From Sporosarcina sp. (GTDB lineage Bacteria > Bacillota > Bacilli > Bacillales_A > Planococcaceae), in the NCBI GenBank assembly GCA_029263895.1, contig JARIDO010000035.1, forward strand, positions 186,001-250,000: 64,000 nt of DNA. The letters are read 5' to 3'. This document shows, in pieces, positions 47,146-58,384 of this stretch. The notes beneath the pieces were generated by a model. That model was not told where the DNA came from, ran no database searches, and saw only the letters and a program-made list of their open reading frames with translations. Within the stretch, counting starts at the first letter, position 1. Each line of letters opens with the position of its first letter. Both the position numbers and the translations under genes were made by a program.

Positions 47146-48270
47146 CTATTCATTAGATATATAAAGTTTTTTATTTTTTAAATGTTCATCATAGGAATCA
47201 GTAAAATGATTTTTCCCATCAGATCCCGCAAGGAAGTATAAGTAGTTTGTTTCAGCGGGTTCGATTACCGCTTCAATTGATAGTTTTCCAGCACCAGCAA
47301 TAGGTCCAGGTGGTAAACCTTTGTTTTGATAAGTATTATAAGGATCTTGCACCTCTAAATCAGAGTAAAGTACACGATCTTTATTTATACCTAGCGCATA
47401 AAGAACTGTTGGATCCGTTTGCAATGGCATTTTGTCTTTTATTCGGTTATTAAATACACTCGCAATCGTTTCACGATCTGTCTTAACAGTAGCTTCTCTT
47501 TCTAAAAGTGAAGCAAACGTTAGGAGCCAATGCACTGATTGACCCATCTCTTCTAAATCAGCTAAATAAGGAGTAACATTCGTCACTGTAGCGTCAATCA
47601 TCGATTCAACAACTGCTTCTACAGATGGTGTTTTTTCAAAGTAAGGGTACGTTGCTGGAAATAAATATCCTTCAAGTGGAAATTTTATATTTTCATTTTT
47701 AATTTCTTCAGTGAAAATGTTTGGATATTTATCAATTAATGAATTAAGCGTGTTATCGTCACTAACATAATCAAGAAACTCTTTTTCTTTAATGCCTGTC
47801 TTTTTTTCAACGATTGTTGCAATTTGAGTTATCGTTAAACCTTCTGGAATGGTCATCGTAAAGACTGGTGTTCGATATACTTTTCCTGTTTTCAAACTTT
47901 TAATTAATTCATCAAAAGTCATCGCTTGTGTTAGTTCATAATTACCCGCTTGAAATTTGGATTCATTATTAAATTTAGCATAGTATTTGAACACACGCGC
48001 ATCTTTAATAACACCCTTTTTTTCTAATACTGCGGAAATTGTACTTAAACCTGATCCAATCGGAATTTCTACTTCAATTACTTTTTCTGATTGCGGATCA
48101 ATGGGTTCGAGTGCATTCGTTATGTACTTATAAACCGCTCTTCCTCCTATTAAACTTACCAATAGAATAATTAGAACAATAATAAGAACTATTTTTCTAA
48201 CCACTTTATATTCTTTCTTCTTTTCAAGCATACGCTCAAACATTACTTCTTTCTTATCATTATTATCCAT
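47146..48270 (-). CDS. mltG: Endolytic murein transglycosylase MltG
   Basis: Cuts nascent glycan strands in the membrane. The 374-residue protein has a cytoplasmic basic N-terminus, one membrane helix (IVLIIVLIILLVSLIGG), a LysM-like segment and the YceG catalytic domain with ASLLEREA (catalytic Glu), QTDPTVLYALG and YNTYQNKGLPPGPI. Confidence 0.96.
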   Translation of the reverse strand: MDNNDKKEVMFERMLEKKKEYKVVRKIVLIIVLIILLVSLIGGRAVYKYITNALEPIDPQSEKVIEVEIPIGSGLSTISAVLEKKGVIKDARVFKYYAKFNNESKFQAGNYELTQAMTFDELIKSLKTGKVYRTPVFTMTIPEGLTITQIATIVEKKTGIKEKEFLDYVSDDNTLNSLIDKYPNIFTEEIKNENIKFPLEGYLFPATYPYFEKTPSVEAVVESMIDATVTNVTPYLADLEEMGQSVHWLLTFASLLEREATVKTDRETIASVFNNRIKDKMPLQTDPTVLYALGINKDRVLYSDLEVQDPYNTYQNKGLPPGPIAGAGKLSIEAVIEPAETNYLYFLAGSDGKNHFTDSYDEHLKNKKLYISNE

Positions 48271-48341
48271 TTTGGCTCACCCCTTTCAGGTAATAAGATG
48301 ATTTATGCTTATCTATAATGAAAAATCTATTCTTCTTCATA

Positions 48342-48370
48342 AGAAAAAAAGGACGGTCTGCACCGTCCTA
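48342..48370 (-). terminator. Terminator after yrzB
   Basis: AGGACGGT pairs with ACCGTCCT around GCAG, followed by seven T residues on the minus strand. Confidence 0.95.
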
Positions 48371-48386
48371 ATCGTGCATGTATGGA

Positions 48387-48683
48387 TTACTCTTCTTCCG
48401 CTTCTTCTTCCTCAATGAAAGTATTCAACATTTCTTCAATCATTTCCCACTCTGCATCATCTTCGATTGGCATCAATTCACCGTCTTCATTGTTTTCAGA
48501 AGGTATGAATGAAGATGCGTGGATTTCCACCTCTTCGTCATCATCAGGTTGGTCTTCACCTAGAATATGATAAAGTACATATGACTTTCCAAACTCTTCT
48601 GATTCAAATGTGAATATAACTTCACACACATGCTCATTTCCGTTCTCGTCTACTATTGTCATCGTTTCTTGTCCGTGTTCCAT
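48387..48683 (-). CDS. yrzB: DUF1292 protein YrzB
   Basis: Very acidic 98-residue protein of the DUF1292 family with [18 protein letters not shown] and [10 protein letters not shown], ending in a Glu-rich tail. GAGGTGAT precedes ATG 48683; the ORF-track TTG start ten codons earlier has no SD. Last gene of alaS-yrzL-ruvX-yrzB. Function unknown. Confidence 0.9.
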   Translation of the reverse strand: MEHGQETMTIVDENGNEHVCEVIFTFESEEFGKSYVLYHILGEDQPDDDEEVEIHASSFIPSENNEDGELMPIEDDAEWEMIEEMLNTFIEEEEAEEE

Positions 48684-48693
48684 TCCAATCACC

Positions 48694-49113
48694 TCATCGA
48701 TTATTTTTGTCAAGATACCCTTGCAGGATCATAACAGCTGCCATCTTATCAATGACAGACTTTCTTTTTTTCCGACTTACATCCGCGTCGATTAAAACAC
48801 GTTCTGCTGCCATTGTAGTCAAACGCTCGTCCCACAATTCAACAGCTAATCCAAAGTTTTTTCTAAGAAGCTCTGCAAACCTCTCAGAAGCTTCCCCCCT
48901 TGGACCAACTGTGTTATTCATGTTCTTCGGAAAACCTACAACAAAACTGCTCACTTCATACTGTGCAACGAGTTCTCCGATTCTGTCCACACCAAAGTAG
49001 CCGGCACCTTCATCAATTTTAATTGTTTCTATGCCTTGGGCTGTCCAGCCAAAGGCATCACTGATGGCGATACCGACTGTTTTAGTGCCTACATCTAATC
49101 CCATAATTCTCAA
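48694..49113 (-). CDS. ruvX: Holliday junction resolvase-like nuclease RuvX/YqgF
   Basis: RNase H-fold putative resolvase also linked to 16S rRNA processing. The 139-residue protein has [36 protein letters not shown] and [13 protein letters not shown]. It overlaps yrzL by four bases. Confidence 0.95.
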   Translation of the reverse strand: MRIMGLDVGTKTVGIAISDAFGWTAQGIETIKIDEGAGYFGVDRIGELVAQYEVSSFVVGFPKNMNNTVGPRGEASERFAELLRKNFGLAVELWDERLTTMAAERVLIDADVSRKKRKSVIDKMAAVMILQGYLDKNNR

Positions 49114-49382
49114 TCTGTAATGCCCCCGTTTTCTCGAACATAAAACTTTACAAGTTCTTCTAAAATCTCATCTCGTTCAAGTTTCCGAATGATATTTCTG
49201 GCATCTTCGTGACGAGGTATATAGGCAGGATCTCCCGATAGTAGATAGCCAACAATTTGATTAATTGGATTGTATCCTTTTTCGTCTAGCGCCTTGTATA
49301 CATGAAGCATCACTTGCTTAACTTCTTGTTCCATCGACTCTTCTGGAAAATTGAACTTCATCGTCTTATCGTGTGATTCCAA
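49110..49382 (-). CDS. yrzL: IreB family regulatory phosphoprotein (UPF0297)
   Basis: In Enterococcus, IreB is phosphorylated by the PASTA kinase IreK and affects cephalosporin resistance. The 90-residue protein has DKTMKFNF and [20 protein letters not shown]. The ORF track begins 17 codons earlier; GGGGTG six bases before TTG 49382 gives [12 protein letters not shown]. It lies in the alaS-yrzL-ruvX-yrzB operon. Confidence 0.94.
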   Translation of the reverse strand: MESHDKTMKFNFPEESMEQEVKQVMLHVYKALDEKGYNPINQIVGYLLSGDPAYIPRHEDARNIIRKLERDEILEELVKFYVRENGGITD

Positions 49383-49462
49383 GATCGACACCCCGCTTTC
49401 CGAATATCGGTTAACCATTTGTAAGAACAGCATAACTAATTATAACTGATAGAGACAATTGG

Positions 49463-52096
49463 TTAAATAGATTTGACATAATCATACACGGATTGAAGTG
49501 CATCATCAAGTTTAGATACATCTTTCGCACCCGCCATAGCCATATCAGGTCGCCCTCCGCCTTTGCCATCACAGATTGCTGCAACATGACTAACTATTTT
49601 ACCAGCATGATACTGACTAGTTTTCAAGTCTTCTGTAACACCAGAGATTAACATTACTTTTCCATCAATTGCAGCACCAAGTACTATAACACCTTTGGAA
49701 ACTTTTTGCTTAAGTTCATCCATCATTTGACGAAGCCCGTTATTATCTTTTACATCTACTTTAGATGCAATCACTGTAATATCATCTATTTGATGAGCTG
49801 TCGCTATGATGTCTGTTAATTGATTATTACCTAGCTTCGCAGAAAGGGATTCATTTTCACGATGTAAGTCTTTCAAATCAGTTAGTAACGTACTTATTTT
49901 CGAAATAATTTCTTTAGAGTTAGACTTCACTAAGTTAGACGCTTGGAGCAATAGTGTTTCTTCCTCTTTCATTGCATAATAAGCTTGTTGTCCAGTTAAT
50001 GCTTCGATACGTCTTGTTCCCGCACCTATTCCACTTTCAGACACTAGTTTAAATAAACCGATAACAGATGTAGCTTCTACATGACAACCACCACATAACT
50101 CTAATGAATAATCGCCTACAGTCACTACACGAACAACATCTCCATATTTTTCACCAAACAGAGCCATTGCGCCCATTTCTTTTGCTTCAACGATTGGTTT
50201 TTCAACGATGCTCACCGTAATATCTTGCCATATTTTTTCGTTAACGCGCTGTTCTATTTTTTGAACCTCTTCTTTTGTTACTTGACCAAAATGAGAGAAG
50301 TCAAACCTCAAACGATCTGGCCCTACATAGGACCCCGCTTGGTTCACGTGCTCCCCTAATACTTCTTTCAGTGCTTTGTGTAATAAATGTGTCGCGGTAT
50401 GATTTTTCACCGTATTCTTTCTCAATTGCTCATCTACATGAGCAACGACAACTGAACCGACAAGTAACTCACCAGAACGAACAATTGCAGTATGCAAATT
50501 TTGACCGTTTGGTGCTTTTTGTACTTCTATTACATCCGCGATGAACATTTCATTACTTATCGTACCATTATCTGCAACTTGACCTCCACTTTCAGCGTAA
50601 AAAGGAGTTGTTTCTAAAATGAACTGAAATTCTTGTCCTTCTGAAACATGTTTTACTTCTTCGCCACCAACTAAGAGTATCGATAACTTTGATTCACATT
50701 TCAGTTGCGTATAGCCTACAAATTCACTAGGAACTTGTATAGTGCCGAGCACAGCTGATTGAACATGCATCGAGTCAACATCTCGCCTTGCAGCTCTTGC
50801 GCGATTACGTTGTTTTTCCATCTCTTCGTCAAATCCTATTCGATCAACAGTGATTTCTGCCTCTTCAGCAAATTCTTCTGTTAACTCAAACGGAAAACCA
50901 TACGTATCATATAAACGAAATGCATCTACTCCAGAAACAAATTTCTGTTTTGACACTTTTGCATTTTCAATAACACCTGCAAGAATTGTTAAACCTTCAT
51001 TTAATGTTTCGTGAAAACGTGTTTCTTCGTTTTTAATTACTTTCATAATGAAGTCTTTTTTGTCATCCACTTCTGGATAAAAGTCTTTCATATTAGCAGC
51101 AACAATTGGTACAAGATTATACATAAAAGGTTCATGAATACCTAGTTTCTTCGCGAAACGGACGGCTCTTCTTAGTAATCTTCTAAGAACGTAACCTCTT
51201 CCTTCATTCGAAGGTAATGCACCATCTCCGATAGCAAAGGAAACTGTGCGTATATGATCCGCAATAATTTTAAATGCTAAATCTTTGTCATTATCTACGT
51301 CATATTTAGATCCAGATACTCTTTCTACTTCGTGAATAATTGGCATGAACAAATCGGTGTCAAAATTCGTTGGCACGTTTTGAATCACACATGCCATCCG
51401 TTCTAATCCCATGCCTGTATCAATATTCTTGTTCGGAAGTGGCGTATACGTATGGTCTGGATTATGATTGAATTCCGAAAATACCAAATTCCAAATTTCA
51501 AGATATCTATCATTTTCTCCACCAGGATACAATTCCGGATCGGAAAAGTCGTTACCGTAAGCTACTCCACGATCGTAGAAAATTTCAGAGTTCGGTCCAC
51601 TTGGACCTTCTCCTATATCCCAGAAATTACCTTCTAACCGAATGATTCTGTTCTCATCTATACCGATTTTATCACGCCAAATTGCATAAGCTTCATCGTC
51701 CTCAGGGTGAACTGTGACAGATAGTAATTCTTTATCAAAACCAATCCATTGTTCATTCGTTAGAAAATCCCATGCACGTATGATTGCTTCTTCTTTAAAA
51801 TAGTCACCTATTGAAAAGTTTCCAAGCATTTCAAAAAAAGTATGATGGCGAGCTGTCTTTCCAACATTTTCAATATCATTTGTTCGAATGGATTTTTGTG
51901 CGTTCACAATTCTAGGATTATCTGGAATAATACGTCCATCAAAATATTTTTTCAATGTCGCTACCCCACTATTAATCCAAAGCAATGATGCATCATCTAT
52001 CGGCACAAGTGGTGCAGACGGTTCGATTCCGTGACCATGTTCTTCAAAATACGACAAAAACATACTTCTAATTTCAGATGATGATAAATTTTTCAT
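49463..52096 (-). CDS. alaS: Alanine--tRNA ligase
   Basis: Charges tRNA-Ala. The 877-residue protein has the class II catalytic domain ([39 protein letters not shown]), the editing domain with [11 protein letters not shown] and CGGCHVEAT, and a C-terminal DHHA1 domain ([13 protein letters not shown]). The ORF track starts 24 codons earlier, within the leader; GGGAGG eight bases before ATG 52096 sets the start. Controlled by an alanine T-box. Confidence 0.98.
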   Translation of the reverse strand: MKNLSSSEIRSMFLSYFEEHGHGIEPSAPLVPIDDASLLWINSGVATLKKYFDGRIIPDNPRIVNAQKSIRTNDIENVGKTARHHTFFEMLGNFSIGDYFKEEAIIRAWDFLTNEQWIGFDKELLSVTVHPEDDEAYAIWRDKIGIDENRIIRLEGNFWDIGEGPSGPNSEIFYDRGVAYGNDFSDPELYPGGENDRYLEIWNLVFSEFNHNPDHTYTPLPNKNIDTGMGLERMACVIQNVPTNFDTDLFMPIIHEVERVSGSKYDVDNDKDLAFKIIADHIRTVSFAIGDGALPSNEGRGYVLRRLLRRAVRFAKKLGIHEPFMYNLVPIVAANMKDFYPEVDDKKDFIMKVIKNEETRFHETLNEGLTILAGVIENAKVSKQKFVSGVDAFRLYDTYGFPFELTEEFAEEAEITVDRIGFDEEMEKQRNRARAARRDVDSMHVQSAVLGTIQVPSEFVGYTQLKCESKLSILLVGGEEVKHVSEGQEFQFILETTPFYAESGGQVADNGTISNEMFIADVIEVQKAPNGQNLHTAIVRSGELLVGSVVVAHVDEQLRKNTVKNHTATHLLHKALKEVLGEHVNQAGSYVGPDRLRFDFSHFGQVTKEEVQKIEQRVNEKIWQDITVSIVEKPIVEAKEMGAMALFGEKYGDVVRVVTVGDYSLELCGGCHVEATSVIGLFKLVSESGIGAGTRRIEALTGQQAYYAMKEEETLLLQASNLVKSNSKEIISKISTLLTDLKDLHRENESLSAKLGNNQLTDIIATAHQIDDITVIASKVDVKDNNGLRQMMDELKQKVSKGVIVLGAAIDGKVMLISGVTEDLKTSQYHAGKIVSHVAAICDGKGGGRPDMAMAGAKDVSKLDDALQSVYDYVKSI

Positions 52097-52138
52097 TTGT
52101 AAAACCTCCCTATGATATAGAACGCGATTAGAACGCAT

Positions 52139-52381
52139 AAAAAACCCCCCATCCTTTAACAAGGACAAGGGGCGAAGAGTTTAATCCGCGGTACCACCCT
52201 ACTTACAACAATAACTACTTGTTGCATCTTTGGTTGCCTTAACGCGGCGGACGGCAGTTTTTAAGTGCACTCTGGAGTAGCTTTTCGACTAACTACCTTC
52301 AAGAAAGTCCTTTCAGCCGTGGGACTTTTTTCTGCACGAGGTAATTCGTGTACTTTCTCCTTCAACGTTTTACTTATAGTT
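52139..52381 (-). promoter_or_regulatory. Alanine T-box riboswitch leader
   Basis: The minus strand has the T-box AGGGTGGTACCGCGG (52200-52186) and a terminator (CCCCTTGTCCTT pairing with AAGGATGGGG, then T run) just before alaS. Stem I is closed by AAGTACAC with GTGCACTT. GCT at 52281-52279, near the 3' side of stem I, is the likely Ala specifier. Confidence 0.93.
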
Positions 52382-52387
52382 ATTAGG

Positions 52388-52416
52388 ATTATAGAAAAAA
52401 AAAGCACCTTTGTCAA
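52388..52416 (-). promoter_or_regulatory. Consensus sigma-A promoter of alaS
   Basis: TTGACA and TATAAT, both perfect, with a 17-base spacer containing nine T residues. The -35 overlaps the recD2 stop codon. Confidence 0.92.
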
Positions 52417-54845
52417 TTAGATTCTTCAATCAATGTATAAGGTGTGATATCCTTCATACCTATCATAGGATCTATGGAAATAATATTATCCTGTGTTAAC
52501 GCAATCTCTTTTGTTTCAACACCCTCTTCTTGCGAAACTACTTCCACAAGTCGACTTTCGTTCACAATCGAGTTCTCAATAGTATCTGAGTTTAATCTTT
52601 GTTTTAAAGTTGTTTGACGTTGTTGTTCATCTGTACGATTGATACCTGCTTTAAATTCTTCAGGTTCACCACAAAGGATTAAAAAATCTTTTGCTCTTGT
52701 AATACCTGTATATAGTAAATTTCGACGCAACATTTTTCGATGACTCCGAACAACTGGCATGATCACGATTGGAAACTCACTACCTTGAGATTTGTGAATC
52801 GAACAACAATACGCTAACGTTATCTGATTTAAATCATTACGCTCATAAGTCACTTCTATTCCATCATAAGATACAACGAGTAACTCCTTCTTATCTACAG
52901 TCTCCTGCGCTTTAATAATCGATATAACCTCACCCATATCACCATTAAACACATTACTTTCAGGCTGATTCACCAACTGCAACACTTTGTCACCAATTCG
53001 GTAAATCACCTCACCAAATACAACTTCTTTTCGCTTAGGTCCGGGCGGATTCACCATCTGTTGAATCATTTTGTTTAACCCATCGATTCCAGCTGGTCCT
53101 CTATACATCGGTGCCAATACTTGAATATCTTTAATGGAATGCCCTTTTGTAATTGCATTTTTAACGATTTGTTGAATGACTTCTAAAATTTGATCACTAG
53201 AAGCTTGTAAAAAAGAACGATCAGCAGTCTTTTTAGTTATATCTAGCGACCATTCCGACCGTTTAATCATATGTGCCATTTCGATTATCGTTGACCCCGC
53301 ACTTTGTCGATAAATTTCAGTTAATTCGACAATTGGTACTGCACCAGAATCAAGCATATCTTTCAGTACTTGACCAGGTCCAACAGGAGGCAACTGGTCT
53401 TGATCTCCAACAAAGAGAAGTTGAACGTCATTAGACAAAGCCTTTAATAATTGATGTGCTAACCATGTATCTACCATCGACATTTCATCGATGATGATTA
53501 GGCGTCCTTCTATTTCCCGCTCTGTTTCTTCATCTTTCTCTTGACCAGTAAAGCCAAGTAATCTATGGATTGTCATAGCTGGCAACCCTGTCGACTCAGA
53601 CATTCTTTTAGCAGCACGCCCTGTCGGTGCAGCTAGTACGATTGGAAACGGTTCTTGCTTTTTAGCATATTCTTTTGGATCAAGCGACAGTCCATGAAGT
53701 TCTGCGTAAACTTCAACCAAACCGCGAATAACAGTCGTTTTTCCCGTACCAGGACCTCCAGTTAAAATCATCACTGGTGAATGTAACGCCGTTTCAATTG
53801 CCGCCACTTGTGTTTCGGCATAATTCACTTGAAGACGCTCTTCTACTTCTCCGACCGCTTTTCTAATTTCTGAAATCGGAAAACGATCTGTTTCATTATT
53901 TTGCAAGAGTCTTTCAAGTTTTGACGCGATACCAACTTCCGAAAAATATAACGATGGCAAATAAAGTTTTTTAGTTTCTGCTGCTAACTTACCTTCGTTC
54001 ACTAATTCAATAATAGCTTGTGAAATATCTGAAAATGGAATTTCTGTCGATTGACTACTTTCAAGAAGTCGTTTAACTTCCGGTAACACCGCTTCCGATT
54101 CTATGTAAACATGACCACCGGATTGAACTGCTAAATTCATAGTATGTAGTATTGCTGCCTTAATTCTTGCAGGATGATTTCCTGTAAGACCAAGATTTCT
54201 TCCTAACTCATCAGCACGTTGAAAACCCACACCCTCTACTTCTTCAATTAGGCGGTATGGGTTTTCTGTTAGTTGAGAAACAGACTCTTCACGATAGGTT
54301 TGATAAATCCGCATTGCAATTTGAGGTCCAAATCCCCATTCATTTAATTGTACAATCGTTCGTTCTAAACCCATATTTTGTTCTAATACACTAACGAGTG
54401 TATCCTTTTTTTCTTTTGATAATTTAGGAATTTTATTTAGAACAGTTCTATCATTTAATATCATGTTCACTGCGTCTTTGCCTAGCTTCTTTACAATTGT
54501 TTCTGCAGTCTTCAACCCAATCCCAGGAAATAAGTCTCCTGATAAATAATGTACTAAGCCCGTTTCTGTTGCCGGCATTACTTTATTAAATGATTGCGCA
54601 TCAAATTGTGAACCGTAAGTCGGATGATTGACAAGTTTACCCGTAAACTTATAATCTTCGTCATGTGTCAGTTGAGGAAAAGTACCTTTTACAATGATTT
54701 CTTTATCTTCGTAACCACTATTCGTTTCTTTCATCTTGAGTTTAATAATGCTAAAAAGGTTATCAGGGTTATGGAAGATCGTTACGACAGGTCTGCCTGA
54801 TAAATAAACCTCTTCTGGTTTACCCATTTCGTTATTGTCGTTCAT
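52413..54845 (-). CDS. recD2: ATP-dependent DNA helicase RecD2
   Basis: 5'-3' helicase that acts without RecBC and affects mismatch repair and fork progression. The 810-residue protein has a long N-terminal extension with helix-hairpin-helix elements (LFPGIGLKTAETI, VEGVGFQRADELG), Walker A GGPGTGKTTVIRG near residue 360, Walker B IIDEMSMVD, and C-terminal motifs LAYCCSIHKSQGSEF and LLYTGITRAKDFL. Confidence 0.96.
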   Translation of the reverse strand: MNDNNEMGKPEEVYLSGRPVVTIFHNPDNLFSIIKLKMKETNSGYEDKEIIVKGTFPQLTHDEDYKFTGKLVNHPTYGSQFDAQSFNKVMPATETGLVHYLSGDLFPGIGLKTAETIVKKLGKDAVNMILNDRTVLNKIPKLSKEKKDTLVSVLEQNMGLERTIVQLNEWGFGPQIAMRIYQTYREESVSQLTENPYRLIEEVEGVGFQRADELGRNLGLTGNHPARIKAAILHTMNLAVQSGGHVYIESEAVLPEVKRLLESSQSTEIPFSDISQAIIELVNEGKLAAETKKLYLPSLYFSEVGIASKLERLLQNNETDRFPISEIRKAVGEVEERLQVNYAETQVAAIETALHSPVMILTGGPGTGKTTVIRGLVEVYAELHGLSLDPKEYAKKQEPFPIVLAAPTGRAAKRMSESTGLPAMTIHRLLGFTGQEKDEETEREIEGRLIIIDEMSMVDTWLAHQLLKALSNDVQLLFVGDQDQLPPVGPGQVLKDMLDSGAVPIVELTEIYRQSAGSTIIEMAHMIKRSEWSLDITKKTADRSFLQASSDQILEVIQQIVKNAITKGHSIKDIQVLAPMYRGPAGIDGLNKMIQQMVNPPGPKRKEVVFGEVIYRIGDKVLQLVNQPESNVFNGDMGEVISIIKAQETVDKKELLVVSYDGIEVTYERNDLNQITLAYCCSIHKSQGSEFPIVIMPVVRSHRKMLRRNLLYTGITRAKDFLILCGEPEEFKAGINRTDEQQRQTTLKQRLNSDTIENSIVNESRLVEVVSQEEGVETKEIALTQDNIISIDPMIGMKDITPYTLIEESN

Positions 54846-54858
54846 TCCATCACCCCCG

Positions 54859-55524
54859 TTATGCTTGGTTTTCCCCTAATTGGATCATATCAAAAATATA
54901 GCGTGCCTGTGTATGGTCGGGGTCAATCGTGAATGCTTTTTCTAAGTGAGAAAGTGCATCTTCTTTTCTTTTCGTTGAAACCGCATATAAAAAGCCTAAA
55001 TTATAATGCGCATCAGCATTATCTTCTTCAAGTTTCAGAACGGTTTCGAACTCTTTTCTTGCTTCCTCAAACAATTCCATATTCGCTAAAATAATTCCAA
55101 AAGACAAGTGTATTTCTATATCCTCTTGCGAAAGTTCTGCTGCTCTTTGCATATAAGGTAATGCAAGCTTGTTCTCTCCTGAACGTTCTAGACTTTTTGC
55201 TAGCATAAAGTAGACATCTGCTTCTTTAACACCTTTACTAAGCGCTTTTTCATATAATTTCGCCGCTTCTTCAAAGCGCTCTTTATTGTAATAAAGGTTA
55301 GCAAGACCATAAAACGCGGTTCCTGCTTCTTCATCTAATGTAATCGCTTTTTGAAAAAATGGTTCAGCTTTTTCAGCATCACCGAGTGAAGCAAATACAT
55401 TTCCTAAATTGATGTAACCGACAGCACTTGCTGGGTCTTGTTCAACAGCCTTCATGAATGCTTCAACAGCCTTTTCATAAGAACCTTCTTGTAGAGCTGC
55501 TATGCCTATTTCGTTGTATTCCAT
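54859..55524 (-). CDS. yrrB: Tetratricopeptide repeat protein
   Basis: The 221-residue protein is made of about six TPR units (for example GYINLGNVFASLGDAEKAEP and AHYNLGFLYAVSTKRKEDAL), so it is a protein-interaction scaffold with unknown partner. GAGGAG nine bases before ATG 55524 sets the start (ORF track eight codons early). It lies between mnmA and recD2, as does yrrB in B. subtilis. Confidence 0.9.
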   Translation of the reverse strand: MEYNEIGIAALQEGSYEKAVEAFMKAVEQDPASAVGYINLGNVFASLGDAEKAEPFFQKAITLDEEAGTAFYGLANLYYNKERFEEAAKLYEKALSKGVKEADVYFMLAKSLERSGENKLALPYMQRAAELSQEDIEIHLSFGIILANMELFEEARKEFETVLKLEEDNADAHYNLGFLYAVSTKRKEDALSHLEKAFTIDPDHTQARYIFDMIQLGENQA

Positions 55525-55537
55525 TTTATTAAACTCC

Positions 55538-56671
<1,134 letters not shown>

Positions 56672-56679
56672 TTATCTAT

Positions 56680-57822
56680 TCATTTCACTAGTCTTTTTAT
56701 AATGGCAGCTGTCTTTGATGCCGCCATCGTAATATCCTCATTAGATACGCCATAACCAAAACTAAAACGGACTGAATTCCTAATTTGAGGTGACGTTGTG
56801 CCAAACATTGCTGATAACACATGAGACGGCTCCAATGATCCTGCTGTACATGCAGAGCCACTAGAAACTGCAATCCCATCAAGATCAAGATTTACAAGTA
56901 ATTGTTCAATATCTATCCCTGAAAAACTAATATTTAATATATGAGGCAATTTATTTACTGTACCTGCATTTATGGTGAAATCAATTTTTGCATCAACTAA
57001 AACCGTTCGTATTTCGCTCTCAAAGCTAGCGTATTTTTCAATTGTTTCCGTCATCGTTTGTTGGGCGATAGTAACCGCCTTCGCAAATGCAACAACTCCG
57101 GGGACATTTTCAGTTCCCGCGCGTCTTTTGCGCTCTTGTTCTCCACCATATAAAAGCGGAAGTGTATTAATTCCTTTTCGTTGATATAAGAAACCAATGC
57201 CCTTGGGTCCATTTAATTTATGAGCTGAAACCGATAATAAATCGACTCCAAGTTCAGTTACATTTATAGGTATAAGACCATAAGCTTGAACTGCGTCTGT
57301 ATGAAAAACTGCATGATGGTCAGTTAACATTGCGCCAATTTCTTTAATTGGTTGAATTGTACCTACTTCATTATTACCTAGCATAATTGATACAAGAATC
57401 GTTGATGGACGTAAAGCTTTTTTGACTTGATCCGCAGTAATTTGTCCATTTTCATTCACTTCTAAATAGGTTACTTCAAAACCTTGGTTTTCTAATTGTT
57501 TGCATGGATTTAACACAGCATGATGTTCGATTGCTGTTGTGATAATATGATTACCCTTTTCTTTCATTGCGCTAGCTGTACCAAATACAGCCATATTATC
57601 CGCTTCAGAACCGCCTGAAGTGAATATAATCTCTGTCGGTTCTGCATGTATGGAAGAAGCAAACGTTTTACGCGCTTCATCCAATGCCATTCTCGCTTCG
57701 CGTCCTATGCTGTGTATACTCGATGGGTTTCCGTATAAGCGATTAAGTTCGGTCGCGTATAATGCGCTTACTTCTGGATGGATAGGTGTCGTAGCTGCAT
57801 GATCTAAATAAATTGTTTTCAT
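56680..57822 (-). CDS. yrvO: Cysteine desulfurase YrvO (NifS/IscS family)
   Basis: PLP enzyme that passes persulfide sulfur to MnmA. The 380-residue protein has YLDHAATTPIH, FTSGGSEADN, the PLP lysine in SVSAHKLNGPKG and the catalytic Cys loop SSGSACTAGSLEPSHV. It lies between cymR and mnmA, so sulfur use in tRNA thiolation may be tied to cysteine-responsive control. Confidence 0.95.
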   Translation of the reverse strand: MKTIYLDHAATTPIHPEVSALYATELNRLYGNPSSIHSIGREARMALDEARKTFASSIHAEPTEIIFTSGGSEADNMAVFGTASAMKEKGNHIITTAIEHHAVLNPCKQLENQGFEVTYLEVNENGQITADQVKKALRPSTILVSIMLGNNEVGTIQPIKEIGAMLTDHHAVFHTDAVQAYGLIPINVTELGVDLLSVSAHKLNGPKGIGFLYQRKGINTLPLLYGGEQERKRRAGTENVPGVVAFAKAVTIAQQTMTETIEKYASFESEIRTVLVDAKIDFTINAGTVNKLPHILNISFSGIDIEQLLVNLDLDGIAVSSGSACTAGSLEPSHVLSAMFGTTSPQIRNSVRFSFGYGVSNEDITMAASKTAAIIKRLVK

Positions 57823-57834
57823 AACATACTCCTT

Positions 57835-58254
57835 TTAAATGTAAAACATATATCCGTCTATCGTTTTTGTTTGACTAGACTTCATTAAGTCTGCGATTGT
57901 CGTCGTATCAAGAACTTCTCGTACTGCATCACCAATACGTTTCCATAGTTCTTGTTGAGGCATATCTGATTCATCTAAACCTTCAACTACTTGAATAGGG
58001 CCTTCAAGAATTCGAATTACATCACCAGCAGTTATTTCTTCTGGCGCCTTCGCAAGCTTATATCCCCCATAAGCTCCGCGAATACTTTTCACAATACCTT
58101 GGTTTCTTAATGGCGGTATTAATTGTTCTAAATATGCTTCAGATAGACCTTGATCTTCCGCAATCTTCCTAAGTGGAAGTGGTCCATCACCATAATGACA
58201 ACCGAGTTCAACAACGATTGTTAAACCGTAACGTCCCTTTGTCGATATCTTCAT
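57835..58254 (-). CDS. cymR: Cysteine metabolism repressor CymR (Rrf2 family)
   Basis: Rrf2-type winged-helix repressor which in B. subtilis forms a complex with CysK to control cysteine genes. The 139-residue protein has MKISTKGRYGLTIVVELG, LSEAYLEQLIPPLRNQGIVKS and GAYGGYKLAK. It lacks the Fe-S cysteine cluster of IscR. It is directly upstream of yrvO. Confidence 0.94.
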   Translation of the reverse strand: MKISTKGRYGLTIVVELGCHYGDGPLPLRKIAEDQGLSEAYLEQLIPPLRNQGIVKSIRGAYGGYKLAKAPEEITAGDVIRILEGPIQVVEGLDESDMPQQELWKRIGDAVREVLDTTTIADLMKSSQTKTIDGYMFYI

Positions 58255-58291
58255 TTATAATCCCGTCCTTTATCTACAATTGCTTCATGAT

Positions 58292-58313
58292 AGTATAGCA
58301 TATTTGTTGCTAT
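58292..58313 (-). promoter_or_regulatory. cymR -10 element within an inverted repeat
   Basis: -10 TATACT (58297-58292) overlaps ATAGCA, seven bases, TGCTAT (58295-58313). This may be an autoregulatory operator; the -35 was not found. Confidence 0.35.
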
Positions 58314-58384
58314 AGCCCGCTTAAAATGATTTCGTTATATCGGACGTGTATAATAGAAGAACAGTTCTACAAGGAGTGAGTGTA

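Noticed and set aside
52139-52385. 52168 start of alaS in the ORF track
   Set aside because: The extra 24 codons lie within the T-box terminator region; the SD identifies 52096.
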